Origin: DASSUW01 sp963844205
Lineage (GTDB): Bacteria > Actinomycetota > Thermoleophilia > Solirubrobacterales > Solirubrobacteraceae
Reading direction: 5' to 3'
Assembly: GCA_963844205.1 (NCBI GenBank)
Contig: CAWJNK010000014.1
Location: forward strand, 62,001 to 126,000
DNA: 64,000 nt
Part shown: positions 34,378 through 43,781 of the stretch, piece after piece
Numbering within the stretch: position 1 is the first letter of the stretch
Layout of the letters: every line of letters starts with the position of its first letter
Position numbers and translations under genes: made by a program
The notes under the pieces: model-generated
What the model was told of the DNA's origin: nothing
The model's database searches: none
What the model saw: only the letters and a program-made list of their open reading frames with translations

Positions 34378-36279
34378 CTACGGCGCGCCGACCAGCGACC
34401 GCTCGCCCGCCTCGCGGGTCGGGAGGACCAGCGACGGGTCGTCGAGGATCTGGATGCTGCTCGGGAGGTTGTTGGGCCGCAGCGTCGGCTGGTCCACCTG
34501 CGTGATGTCGAGCCGGACCCGGTGGCCGGGCGCGAGCAGCCAGTGGTTGCCCCACAGCGGGACGCGCAGCGTCCCGCTCGGGGCGTCGAAGCCGTTGAGC
34601 GTGTCGAGACGGTAGGTGCCGCGGGTCACGAAGAACGCCGGGCCGGACGGCGGGACGTCCCACACGCGGACGTCGAGCTGGGCCTGCGTGATCGCCGGCG
34701 TCAGCAGATACGGAACGCGGACCTCGCCGAGGCCGACGTAGGCGGCGTGGTCGGGAAGCGGCTCGGAGATGCCGGTGTAGCCGCCGAGCGCCGGGCTTTC
34801 CGACGTCCGGCACGTGTCCTGGCCGGGGATCACGACGTCGCCGACGATCGGGTCGGTCGCCGGCCCGTTGGGGTCGAACGCCGGCGGCGGGTTCGTGAGC
34901 GTGCGCGGGAAGCCGCCGTACGCGATCGTCAGCGACCCCGCGGCGAGCCCTTCGGGCGTGGTGGCCGTGACCCGGTGGGCCGACGCGTCGCCCGGCTGGT
35001 CCGGCGCCGCCGGGCAGATCGTGGGCTGCGAGGCGACGGTGGTCTGCTGCCGCTGGCTGCCGTTGATGTGCGCCTGCAGGAACGAGAAGGCCTGGGCGTT
35101 GATCCGCTGCCAGGTCTGCGGGAGGTTCTGGGCGCGGCTGTGGCCGACGTCGGCGACCTCGACGCTCACCGGCCACAGCGGGTCGAGGCGCTTGAGGAGC
35201 TTGAACTGGCGGAACGACTCGACCGCGTTGAAGAGGTCGTCGGTCCAGCCCTGGATCGAGTAGACCGCCACCTCGCGGCCGCCGACCTGCCGCGCAAAGT
35301 CCTGGTAATACGCGGACCGCAGCTCGGTGAGCCCACGCTCGGCCTGCCGGAGCGTCGGGTCGCTGGCCGGGTACGGGTCGCCGACGGCGGTGATGCGCGC
35401 GTTCCAGGCAGGGATGTTCTCCGGCCCGTTCTCCTCGTCCGGCGGCACGCCCTCGTCGAACGCGCCTTGCGAGGCGCCGAGCGCGAACAGCCCGGCGATG
35501 TAGCTCGCCTTCGGGACGCCGAGCGGGTTGCCCGCCTGCGAGGACTCGTAGATGTCCTGCCGTGACGGCCCGCCGCCGTGACCGTGCGGCGCCAGCGCGT
35601 AGGCGAGGTCCGTCCACGGGTACTTGGGCACCGCGACCTGGAGGTCGAGCACCGGCAGGCTCGGGTCACGCGAGTTCGGGAACGTCCAGCGCGGCTGGCT
35701 CGCCTGCATCCAGCTCTCGCCGCCGCCGTAGGAGCCGCCGGTGACCGCGATCCCGCCGCGATCCACGTCGGGGTAGCTCGCCGCAGCAAGCGCCGCAAGC
35801 CATTGCGTGTCGCGGATCTCCCAGTTGCGGCTCTTGATGTGGATCGTGCCGGCCGGCGGGCCGACCGATCCCGCGCCCGGCGTCGCCGGCTGGTAGTCGC
35901 CGGTCGTGCCGTCGTCGCGGAACCCGCGCGCCGTGTAGGTGAGCACGTAGTAGCCGTGCTTGGCGAACCAGTGGCTGTTCCAGCGGAGCTTGTCGGCGCC
36001 GTCGCCCTCGTCGGTCAGCGACTCCCACTCGTGCTTGTTGTTGCCGAAGCCGTGCAGCATCACGATCAGCGGGTGCCGCGCGCCGGTGTCGCGCATCGGG
36101 AGCGTGAGGTCGACGTCGAGGCTCGTGCCGTCGAAGCTCGGCACCTGCGCGGAGCAGATCTGCAGGTCCCCGTACGTCGGGCACGGAGCGGTGAACTCGG
36201 GCGGGAGCGTGGCCGCCCGCGCCGGGGCGGCCAGAACCGCCGAGAGCACCACGACGACGAGGAAGACGCCCCTGCGCAC
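34378..36279 (-). CDS. Secreted CocE/X-Pro dipeptidyl-peptidase family hydrolase, 633 aa
   Basis: Signal peptide at residues 1-22 (VVLSAVLAAPARA). An alpha/beta-hydrolase core follows: the oxyanion region LIVMLHGFGNNKHEW, the nucleophile Ser in GGSYGGGE, an Asp in GWTDDLFNAVES and a His in VADVGHSRAQ. The C-terminal ~220 residues are the jelly-roll domain of the X-Pro peptidase/CocE family (GHRVRLDITQVD). Substrates may be proline peptides or esters; in a fucosidase operon an acyl-sugar esterase role is possible. It is the last gene of the minus-strand fucose operon. Confidence 0.85.
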   Translation of the reverse strand: MRRGVFLVVVVLSAVLAAPARAATLPPEFTAPCPTYGDLQICSAQVPSFDGTSLDVDLTLPMRDTGARHPLIVMLHGFGNNKHEWESLTDEGDGADKLRWNSHWFAKHGYYVLTYTARGFRDDGTTGDYQPATPGAGSVGPPAGTIHIKSRNWEIRDTQWLAALAAASYPDVDRGGIAVTGGSYGGGESWMQASQPRWTFPNSRDPSLPVLDLQVAVPKYPWTDLAYALAPHGHGGGPSRQDIYESSQAGNPLGVPKASYIAGLFALGASQGAFDEGVPPDEENGPENIPAWNARITAVGDPYPASDPTLRQAERGLTELRSAYYQDFARQVGGREVAVYSIQGWTDDLFNAVESFRQFKLLKRLDPLWPVSVEVADVGHSRAQNLPQTWQRINAQAFSFLQAHINGSQRQQTTVASQPTICPAAPDQPGDASAHRVTATTPEGLAAGSLTIAYGGFPRTLTNPPPAFDPNGPATDPIVGDVVIPGQDTCRTSESPALGGYTGISEPLPDHAAYVGLGEVRVPYLLTPAITQAQLDVRVWDVPPSGPAFFVTRGTYRLDTLNGFDAPSGTLRVPLWGNHWLLAPGHRVRLDITQVDQPTLRPNNLPSSIQILDDPSLVLPTREAGERSLVGAP

Positions 36280-36359
36280 CGGATTCCAGTACCCGGCAGC
36301 GCACCGGGCGCAAACGGCGCGCGCTCTCGGAGGTCACCGGCGGCGGCTGAGGCCCGTCC

Positions 36360-39300
36360 TCAGCCGCCGAACGCTAGTGCCTGCCAGCGCGCGCGGTCCT
36401 CGGTCGGCAGCACCCGCGGGAAGATCGCGGTCCGGTCGAGCTCGGCGCTGATCCGCTGGCCGCCGTCCTGGTCGGCGCCGAACCGCAGCTCCGCCGCGGC
36501 GCAGCCGTTGATGCCGAGGTCGGGCAGGTCGGCGCCGCCGATCCGCACCCCGTCGGCGTAGACGTTGATCTTCCCGTCGCGCCCCGCGGTGACCACGAGA
36601 TCCACGAACCGGCCCGTGGGGAGCACGGCGTCGGTGCCGACGTTGCGGCCGGACGCGATGAAGCGCACGTTGCCCGAGGGCGTGAGGTCGATCAGGAAGC
36701 CGTCGGCGTCGTTGCCGCCGCGGATCTTCCAGTCCCACAGGCGGCGGTAGCCGGTGGTCGGGTTGACTTTGACCTCGGCGGCGAAGGTCGCCTCGCGCAG
36801 GAAGCCGAGCGTGGTCTGACCGGTGCGCAGGAAGCGGCCGGCGTCGAGGCTCGCCGAGCTGCCGGTTGGGCCCGTCGCCAGGTACGTCGGCGTCCCCTGC
36901 CAGCTCGCGTCGCGCCCGAACGGCGACGAATCGCGCACCGTGTCCCCGGAGGTCGGGTCCCAGGCAACGACCGTGTTGGCGGTCGGGATCGGGCACGGCG
37001 GCGGCGGCTCCCAGCCGGGCGGATGCAGGCCGATCGTGGCCGCCGAGCCGGCGAGGTTGCGCGCCTGCATGGCCGGCGTGCCGGTGACGGCCGCGTGCGG
37101 GAGCGACGCCGTCGGCGCGCCCGGGCGCTGCACGACGTACGAGCGGCCGCGTCCGGCGTCGAGCGTGAACGTCCCGGCGGCGGTCGCCGGCACGATCACG
37201 CGCTCGGGGCGACGACCGTCGACGACCTCGACCGCCTCGCCGGGCCACGGGTTGCGGATCCGCATCACGTGGTCGGAGCCGGACTCGATCGCGACCGTGC
37301 TGATCGACCCGTCCTGGATCTGGACGTGCGCCTTCGACCGGTGCTGGAGGAAGACCGTCCCCTCCGCGTCCCACCCGTCGGGGACGGCCGGGGCGATGCG
37401 CAGGATGCCGTCGAAGTCCTGCACGAGCGACTCGTTGAGGGCGAGGGCCGTGACGCCGGCGTGCTCGTCGTAGGGCTCCTCGGGCCGCCCCGGGTTCCAG
37501 GCGGCGAGGCCGCTCGGGTAGATCTGGAAGCTCGAGGTCGAGGCCCGCAGCCGCGACTCGACCTCCTCGGCGAACCCGAGCCGCGCGGCATGCACGGGGT
37601 CGTAGGTCCACGAGTTCGAGTTGCGGTTGCGCCGGCTCGTGTAGGTGAGCCGCGCGAGGTCGAACAGCGGGCTCGTGTCGCCGATCAGGTTGTACGGCCA
37701 GACCGGCTCGAGGTCGAGGTTCTCGCTGTTGCGGAACGGCGCCGTGGGGTCCGACGAGAAGCCCAGCACGGTGTTCCCGTCGCCGTCGTCGGCCGCCGTC
37801 TTGAGCTGCGTGTGGGTCGCTCGGTCGGTGCGCGGGAAGTCGGGGATGCGCGGGATCGCGTCGCGGAGCTGCTCCACCAGCGCCTGGTCGACGCCCAGCT
37901 TCGCGGCCGCCTCGATCGCGATCGGGAACAGCGCCCGCATCGCGGTGATGTCGGTGATCGGGTCGTGGACGTCCCACTGCGACTCGTGCGCGTTCGACGG
38001 GAACGTGTGCAGCTTGCCGTCCTCGCCCACGACGGCGTACGCGAGCAGGAAGCGGGCCGCGTCCGCGATTAGCGGATAGTTGGCGCGCAGGAACGCGTCG
38101 TCGTCGGTGGCCAGGTACTGGCGCCAGACCCATGTGCCGATCGCGGCCCCGGTCGTGAGCGTGCGCTTGTTGTAGCTGGACGCGCCGCTCGCGTCGCACG
38201 CGTCGTTGGTCTCGGTGCTGCCGCCCGCGAGGTACCAGCCCGTGCCGTCGAAGCGCATCGTCTCGGGGACGCAGATGCCGGGCCGCCCGTTCATGCGCTC
38301 GCGCGTCCACGTCCTGAGCGCGTCGAGGTTCTCGCGGTAGAGCCGGAAGTACGGAGCGTTGAGGCTCGCCGCGCCGGCGCCGAGGTTCGCCGCGATGTGC
38401 ATGCGCAGGTTCCAGAACCAGAAGTGGCCGCCACCCCACTGCTGGTTGTCGCGCGTGAAGTTGAAGAGGCTGCTGACGCCGGCCTGGCTGCCCGGGAAGC
38501 GCGCCCGCTCTGACGAGGCCTGCGTGTACAGGAAGACCGTGCGGACGTTCTCCATGTAGTCCGCGACGCCGTCCTCGGAGGAGAACTTGATCAGTCCGAC
38601 CTGGCCCCAGTGGTCGTGCCACCAGTGAAGGTGCGGGTCGAGGGCCGGCGGCTCGTCGAGCTGCTCGGCGGCTTCCGCGGCCGCGTCGCCACCGGTCCAG
38701 CGCGGCGCGGCGACGAGCACGCGGAACGAGCCGTCCGGGCGCGGGCGGAAGCTGACCCGCGCGGTGCGCTGGTCGACGACCGATGCGGCGACGTCCCGCC
38801 CGGCGGCGGTGATCGCCGCCAGCGAGCCGAAGGTCTCGCCGCTGCCGCCGCCTCCGGCCGCGGGGTCGTTGTCGACCCACGTCTCGGCCAGCCGCGCGAT
38901 CGGGCCGTCGGCGCCGGCCTGCGGGTTACGTCCCGCCTGGAGGTTGACCTGCGCGGTCTGCATGGCCTGCGGATCGGCGCCGGTGACGTCGACCACCAGC
39001 ACGTCCTTGTCGGCGCTGACGTACGTCGTGGCGGTCATCCCGCCGCCCGACTGGCGATAGACGGCGTCGTAGAGGTCGACCGTCCCCCGGTAGTCGGGAG
39101 CGGAGGTCATCCGCTCCAGGCCGGGGATGGCGACCTGGCCCGGCGACCGCCGCGTCGGGTAGGTGTCGGTGCGGTTGAGCTGCGCCCTGAAGCCGCCGGC
39201 CGCCCAGACGGCGGCGCCCAGGCTGCCGTTGCCGAGCGGCATCGACTGCGTGGCGAGCGACGGTGGCCGCTCGAGCACGACGTTCGAGCGCCGGACGAGA

Positions 39301-39413
39301 TTCGCGGTGTCGACGTCGAAGCCGTGCCGGCTCCACGCCGTGGTCTGTTGAGCGGCCGCCGGCACCGCCGCCACCAGTCCGATCAGCCCTGCCAATACGA
39401 GCGTACGCAACAT
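36360..39413 (-). CDS. Secreted GH95-like alpha-L-fucosidase with LamG-type domain, 1017 aa
   Basis: Signal peptide at residues 1-21. The N-terminal beta domain carries MPLGNGSLGAAVWAAGG and LNRTDTYPT, the hallmark of GH95-type enzymes. The (alpha/alpha)6 barrel follows (WFWNLRMHIAANLGAG and ETMRFDGTGWY, then GTWVWRQYLATDDDAFL). The C-terminal ~190 residues are a concanavalin/LamG-like domain (ATFAAEVKVNPTTGYRRLWD). GH95 cleaves alpha-1,2-linked fucose or galactose. The start is ATG 39413 (MLRTLVLAG) after a GGGAGGG site; 14 upstream codons are less likely. It lies 46 bp after the isomerase gene and 80 bp before the CocE-type gene. Confidence 0.85.
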   Translation of the reverse strand: MLRTLVLAGLIGLVAAVPAAAQQTTAWSRHGFDVDTANLVRRSNVVLERPPSLATQSMPLGNGSLGAAVWAAGGFRAQLNRTDTYPTRRSPGQVAIPGLERMTSAPDYRGTVDLYDAVYRQSGGGMTATTYVSADKDVLVVDVTGADPQAMQTAQVNLQAGRNPQAGADGPIARLAETWVDNDPAAGGGGSGETFGSLAAITAAGRDVAASVVDQRTARVSFRPRPDGSFRVLVAAPRWTGGDAAAEAAEQLDEPPALDPHLHWWHDHWGQVGLIKFSSEDGVADYMENVRTVFLYTQASSERARFPGSQAGVSSLFNFTRDNQQWGGGHFWFWNLRMHIAANLGAGAASLNAPYFRLYRENLDALRTWTRERMNGRPGICVPETMRFDGTGWYLAGGSTETNDACDASGASSYNKRTLTTGAAIGTWVWRQYLATDDDAFLRANYPLIADAARFLLAYAVVGEDGKLHTFPSNAHESQWDVHDPITDITAMRALFPIAIEAAAKLGVDQALVEQLRDAIPRIPDFPRTDRATHTQLKTAADDGDGNTVLGFSSDPTAPFRNSENLDLEPVWPYNLIGDTSPLFDLARLTYTSRRNRNSNSWTYDPVHAARLGFAEEVESRLRASTSSFQIYPSGLAAWNPGRPEEPYDEHAGVTALALNESLVQDFDGILRIAPAVPDGWDAEGTVFLQHRSKAHVQIQDGSISTVAIESGSDHVMRIRNPWPGEAVEVVDGRRPERVIVPATAAGTFTLDAGRGRSYVVQRPGAPTASLPHAAVTGTPAMQARNLAGSAATIGLHPPGWEPPPPCPIPTANTVVAWDPTSGDTVRDSSPFGRDASWQGTPTYLATGPTGSSASLDAGRFLRTGQTTLGFLREATFAAEVKVNPTTGYRRLWDWKIRGGNDADGFLIDLTPSGNVRFIASGRNVGTDAVLPTGRFVDLVVTAGRDGKINVYADGVRIGGADLPDLGINGCAAAELRFGADQDGGQRISAELDRTAIFPRVLPTEDRARWQALAFGG

Positions 39414-39459
39414 CGTCGGCCCCCTCCCGTTGGGCACGCGTAATTGTTGCACCAAACGA

Positions 39460-41028
39460 CTAAATGCCCAAGAGATGTGCTCGCACGCCGAGGGCGTCGA
39501 ACAGCGCGGCCTTGGCGCGCAGGGCGCGGTCGGCGGTCTCGTCGTCGGGCGCGTACGCGACCTGAAGGTGGTTCGCCTTGTGCCGGGCCATGAACTGGTC
39601 GCGCGTGATCCCGTGCAGGACGGCGTGCATGATCGGCCACTGCGGGGTCGTCGCCTCCAGGCGCCGCTGCGTCTCCTCCTCCGGCAGGGCGAGAGCCGTG
39701 GCGCGGCCGAGGTCGACGTGCAGCGCCCCGTCCATGATGAACACGCGCGACCAGACGACGGCGCCGGGCTTCGAGATGCCGCTCAGCGTCCCGCCGCCGA
39801 GCGGGAAGTACATCGGCGGCTGCCGCATGCTCCACGACTTGTCGTAGCCGCCGTTGTGCGAGGCCGGCACGGAGCCCGAGATCTCGAACACCCACACGAA
39901 CTGGCCGTCGTAGTCGGCGCCCCAGCGGACGTCGTGGAGCGTGGTCGCGGGATCGAGGCCCATCGCGGTCCAGACGCGGTTGGTCACCAGCGCATCGACC
40001 GCGGCGCCCTCGTCGACCTCGTTGAAGTGCGGCAGCGGCACGCCGGCGTAGAGCTCGCGCGACCCGTCGCGGCTGCGCACGGGCGGGCGCTCGCCGTCGT
40101 TGAGCAGGCCCTCGACGAGGTCGCTGGCCGGCACGACGTCCTTCAGCCCCTGCTGGTACTGGATGCCGACCGCGTCGAGGCCAAAGTCGTCGGCCATGCG
40201 CAGCGCGGCGACGTACATCCTGCACTGGCTGAGGAGCTGCGCATCGGTGAGCTCGGTCGCCTCGTCGGTGCCGGTGTGGAACGTCATCCCGGCGGCGTCC
40301 AGCCACGCGCGCACGGCCTGCGCCTCCTCGTCCGGCACGCGCCCCATCTCGGCGACGAGCGCGCTCTGGGACAGCCGCTCCTTGTAGATCCCGAGCGGGT
40401 TGAGCAGCTCGTCGTCGACGATCGCGTTGTACATCCCCATGCAGCCCTCGTCGAAGACGCCGATGATCGCCTTCTCGCGCTGCAGCTCGGCGGCGAGCCG
40501 CCGGCCCAGCTCGGCATCCTCGCCGTCGCCGGGGTCGAAGTCGCGGACGTGGCTCGTGTCGTGCCGCAGCTCGCCGGTCTCGAGCCAGGTCTTGAGGCCT
40601 TCGCGGGCCCAGTCGTCGGTGAAGTCCTCGCTCCACAGCAGCGAATGCGCCACGCCGGCCTTGGTCAGGCTCGCGGTCAGGTTCAGCATGCCCACGAGCC
40701 CGGGGAACTCGCCGCTCCAGTTCGCCACGAGCAGGATCGGGCCGCGGTGCGTGCGCAGCCCCGGGAGCACGTGGTGGCTGTACTGCCAGACGGCCTCGAC
40801 GACGACCAGCGGCGCCTCTGGCGGGAGCGTCTTGAAGACCTCGATCCCCGCCCGCTGGCTGTCGATGAAGCCGTGCTCGCCGACCGGGTGGCCGCGCCGG
40901 ACGGACCACCCGAGCGCCTCGACGGCGGCGGCGAAGTCCGCCTCCAGCCTGGCCTGCGTCGGCCAGCAGGTGACGTTCGCCTCCTGCCGCAGGTCGCCGC
41001 TCGCGACCGTGTAGAGCACGTTGGTCAT
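39460..41028 (-). CDS. L-fucose/L-arabinose isomerase family protein, 522 aa
   Basis: The sequence carries fucose/arabinose isomerase landmarks: WSVRRGHPVGEHGFIDSQRA near the start and GVFDEGCMGMYNAIVDDELL in the middle, where Glu and Asp bind Mn. A further DPATTLHDVRWG carries the His of the active site. It should convert L-fucose to L-fuculose in the cytoplasm. Length is slightly below that of enteric FucI (~590). ATG 41028 overlaps the kinase stop as ATGA, so it follows the kinase in the operon; a much longer open frame upstream is only the kinase gene read out of phase. Confidence 0.85.
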   Translation of the reverse strand: MTNVLYTVASGDLRQEANVTCWPTQARLEADFAAAVEALGWSVRRGHPVGEHGFIDSQRAGIEVFKTLPPEAPLVVVEAVWQYSHHVLPGLRTHRGPILLVANWSGEFPGLVGMLNLTASLTKAGVAHSLLWSEDFTDDWAREGLKTWLETGELRHDTSHVRDFDPGDGEDAELGRRLAAELQREKAIIGVFDEGCMGMYNAIVDDELLNPLGIYKERLSQSALVAEMGRVPDEEAQAVRAWLDAAGMTFHTGTDEATELTDAQLLSQCRMYVAALRMADDFGLDAVGIQYQQGLKDVVPASDLVEGLLNDGERPPVRSRDGSRELYAGVPLPHFNEVDEGAAVDALVTNRVWTAMGLDPATTLHDVRWGADYDGQFVWVFEISGSVPASHNGGYDKSWSMRQPPMYFPLGGGTLSGISKPGAVVWSRVFIMDGALHVDLGRATALALPEEETQRRLEATTPQWPIMHAVLHGITRDQFMARHKANHLQVAYAPDDETADRALRAKAALFDALGVRAHLLGI

Positions 41029-42482
41029 CGCTCCTGCCTCCCGGCGAGTGCATGGACGGTGTCGGCGGTGCGCGGATAGAGGTCGCGGTAGAGCCGGTAG
41101 AGCTCCTCGTACGCGTCGGTCTGCGGCTCCACCGTCTCCGCCACCGGGTTCCAGGCGTCGATCGAGACGTCCCGGAGGAGCCGGCCCGCAAGGAAGGCGG
41201 CGCCGTAGCTGGCGCCGATCGACTGCGCGCGGATCTCCTGCGGGCGGCCGGTGATGTCGGAGACGAGCTGCGTCCACAGGCCGCCCTGGGTCCCGCCGCC
41301 GACCGCGACGATGCGGCGGATGTCGCCGCCCGCCGCCTCGATCGCCTCGATGTTGTGCCGGATGCCGTAGCCCGTCGCCTCGAGCGCGGCGCGGTAGAGG
41401 TCGCCGCGGGTGTGCGAGAGCGTGAGCCCCGCGATCACGCCGCGCGCGTCGGGATCCATGATCGGCGTCCGCTCGCCCGCGAAGTACGGCAGCATCAGCA
41501 GCCCGTTCGCCCCCACGCCGGCGTCCGCGGCGAGCGCGACCAGCTCGGCGTAGTCGGGCGAGCCGAACAGCTCGCGCAGCCAGCCCGTGATCGCGCCGGA
41601 CGTCGCCATCCCGCCCGCGAGGTTGCGCGTCCCGGGCAGGGCGCCGACGGTGCCCCACAGAGCCGGGCTGGTCAGCGGCTCCGGCACCGTGTGCACGAGG
41701 AACATCGTCGTCCCGTACATCAGCATGAGGTCGCCGACGCCCTGGGCGCCGACGCTGAGCGCCTCCGACCAGGCGTCGATCGTCCCGGTGATGACCGGGA
41801 TGCCGGCGGGCAGCCCGGTCGCCGCCGCGGCCTCCGCGGTCACGGTGCCGGCCGCGTCGCCCGGCCACTGCAGCGGCGGCAGCTCGATCGGGCCCGCGAT
41901 CTCCTCCAGCCACCACGCCTGATCGAGCCAGTCGTAGAGCGGCGTGCACTGGCTGGCGGAGTGGTGGTCGAGCACGTACGCGCCGGTCAGCCGGCGCCCG
42001 AGGAAGGAGCTCGGCATGTACAGCCGGCGCGCCCTCGCGAAGACCTCGGGCTCCTCGTCCGCGACCCACGCGAGCTTGGCCCCCGCGGCCTGCGAGGACA
42101 GCGCCGAGCCGCAGCGGCGGAGGATCTCCTCCGCGCCGTAGCGCTCGTTGAGGCGCTCGATCTGGCGGCCGGAGCGGGTGTCGACGCCGTAGAGGATGGC
42201 CGGGCGCAGCGGCTCGTCGCCCTCGTCGGTGAGCAGCACGCACGGGCCCATGCCGCTGACGCCGACCGCCTCGACGTCGGCGGGCTCGGCCAGCAGGTCG
42301 CGCGCGATCGCCACGAACTCGTCCCACCACACGGACCCGTCCATCTCGAACATGCCGGGACCGGGGCGCTGGACCGCGTGCTCGACGACCGAGGTGGCGA
42401 GCACTTCGCCGTCGAGGTCGACGAGGACGCCCTTGCTGCTCGACGTCCCGACGTCGACGCCGATGACCGCGGGGCGGGGCAC
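41025..42482 (-). CDS. FGGY-family carbohydrate kinase (probable L-fuculokinase), 485 aa
   Basis: The N-terminal phosphate motif is IGVDVGTSSSKGVLVDLDGE, followed by VGVSGMGPCVLL. In the second half, AVGGGTQGGLWTQLVSDITG is the adenosine motif of FGGY kinases. It phosphorylates a ketose, most likely L-fuculose given the coupled isomerase. By sequence alone xylulokinase-type specificity cannot be excluded. The start is GTG 42482 (VPRPAVIGVDVG). Only 42 bp separate it from the divergent fuconate dehydratase gene, so promoters for both operons must overlap there. No fuculose-phosphate aldolase gene is in the window. Confidence 0.88.
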   Translation of the reverse strand: MPRPAVIGVDVGTSSSKGVLVDLDGEVLATSVVEHAVQRPGPGMFEMDGSVWWDEFVAIARDLLAEPADVEAVGVSGMGPCVLLTDEGDEPLRPAILYGVDTRSGRQIERLNERYGAEEILRRCGSALSSQAAGAKLAWVADEEPEVFARARRLYMPSSFLGRRLTGAYVLDHHSASQCTPLYDWLDQAWWLEEIAGPIELPPLQWPGDAAGTVTAEAAAATGLPAGIPVITGTIDAWSEALSVGAQGVGDLMLMYGTTMFLVHTVPEPLTSPALWGTVGALPGTRNLAGGMATSGAITGWLRELFGSPDYAELVALAADAGVGANGLLMLPYFAGERTPIMDPDARGVIAGLTLSHTRGDLYRAALEATGYGIRHNIEAIEAAGGDIRRIVAVGGGTQGGLWTQLVSDITGRPQEIRAQSIGASYGAAFLAGRLLRDVSIDAWNPVAETVEPQTDAYEELYRLYRDLYPRTADTVHALAGRQER

Positions 42483-42524
42483 GTCCGGCTTTCTAACGCA
42501 TATCCTCGCGAGCGACGGGTCTCC

Positions 42525-43781
42525 ATGAGCCGGATCACCGACTTCGACACCGCCGACATCCGGTTTCCGACATCGCTGTCGCTCGACGGGTCGGACGCGA
42601 TGAACCCGGACCCCGACTACTCCGCGGCGTACCTGCGGATCGGCACCGACGCCACGGACGGTCTCTCCGGGCACGGCTTCGTGTTCACGATCGGGCGCGG
42701 CAACGACGTCGAGGTGGCGGCGATCGACGCCCTTCGCGAGCGCTTCGTCGGCCGCGAGGTCGAGGAGCTGCTGGCCGACATGGGCGCGGTGTGGCGCGAC
42801 ATGGTCCACGACTCGCAGCTGCGCTGGCTCGGCCCCGAGAAGGGCGTGATGCACATGGCGGTCGGCGCCGTGGTCAACGCCCTGTGGGACCTGAAGGCCA
42901 AGCGCGCCGGCGTGCCGCTGTGGGAGCTGCTGGCGGCGATGAGCCCCGAGGAGCTGATCGCGCTCGTCGACTTCCGCTACCTCACCGACGCGCTCACGCG
43001 CGACGACGCGCTCGAGATCCTGCGGGCGGCGGAGCCCGGGCGCGCGGCGCGGCGCGAGGAGCTGCTCGCGTCGGGCTATCCCGCCTACACCACCACGCCG
43101 GGCTGGCTCGGCTACGACGACGCGAAGCTCGCGCGCCTGTGCCGCGAGGCCGTCGAGGAGGGGTTCGAGCTGATCAAGCTCAAGGTCGGCGGCGACCTCG
43201 CCGACGACGTGCGCCGACTCGGCATCGCCCGCGACGTCGTGGGGCCGGGCGTCCGGATCGCCGTCGACGCGAACCAGCGCTGGGACGTCGCGGAGGCGAT
43301 CGAGTGGATGCGCTCCCTGCACCCGTTCGACGTCGCGTGGATCGAGGAGCCGACCAACCCCGACGACGTGCTCGGCCACGCGGCGATCGCCCGCGGGGTG
43401 GCGCCCATCCCAGTCGCGACCGGCGAGCACATGGCGAACCGGATCATGTTCAAGCAGTTCCTCCAGGCCAAGGCGCTGCAGGTGCTGCAGATCGACGCCA
43501 CGCGCGTGGCCGGCGTCAACGAGAACGTGGCGATCATCCTGCTGGCCGCGAAGTTCGGCGTGCCCGTGTGCCCGCACGCGGGCGGCGTCGGGCTGTGCGA
43601 GGCGGTCCAGCACCTGTCGATGTTCGACTTCGTCGCGGTCTCCGGGACCATGGACGGCCGCGTCATCGAGTTCGTCGACCACCTGCACGAGCAGTTCGTC
43701 ACGCCCGTCGTGGTGCGCGACGGTCGGTACCGGGCGCCATCGGCGCCCGGGGCGGGGACCGAGATGACGGGCCGTGGTTGA
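42525..43781 (+). CDS. L-fuconate dehydratase (enolase superfamily), 418 aa
   Basis: Dehydrates L-fuconate to 2-keto-3-deoxy-L-fuconate. Catalytic residues of the mandelate-racemase/fuconate-dehydratase group are visible: the KxK pair in ELIKLKVGGDL, metal ligands Asp in IAVDANQRW, Glu in IEEPTNPDD and Glu in ATGEHMANR, and the His base in CPHAGGVGLCE. The opening (TDFDTADIRFPTSLSLDGSD, then AMNPDPDYSAAY) is specific for fuconate dehydratases. ATG 42525. It overlaps the aldo/keto reductase gene by 8 nt and heads the oxidative fucose operon. Confidence 0.94.
   Translation: MSRITDFDTADIRFPTSLSLDGSDAMNPDPDYSAAYLRIGTDATDGLSGHGFVFTIGRGNDVEVAAIDALRERFVGREVEELLADMGAVWRDMVHDSQLRWLGPEKGVMHMAVGAVVNALWDLKAKRAGVPLWELLAAMSPEELIALVDFRYLTDALTRDDALEILRAAEPGRAARREELLASGYPAYTTTPGWLGYDDAKLARLCREAVEEGFELIKLKVGGDLADDVRRLGIARDVVGPGVRIAVDANQRWDVAEAIEWMRSLHPFDVAWIEEPTNPDDVLGHAAIARGVAPIPVATGEHMANRIMFKQFLQAKALQVLQIDATRVAGVNENVAIILLAAKFGVPVCPHAGGVGLCEAVQHLSMFDFVAVSGTMDGRVIEFVDHLHEQFVTPVVVRDGRYRAPSAPGAGTEMTGRG

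Noticed and set aside
41025..42482. Xylulokinase gene (xylB)
   Set aside because: FGGY kinases are alike in sequence; coupling to the fucose isomerase favours fuculokinase, so no xylB symbol was given.
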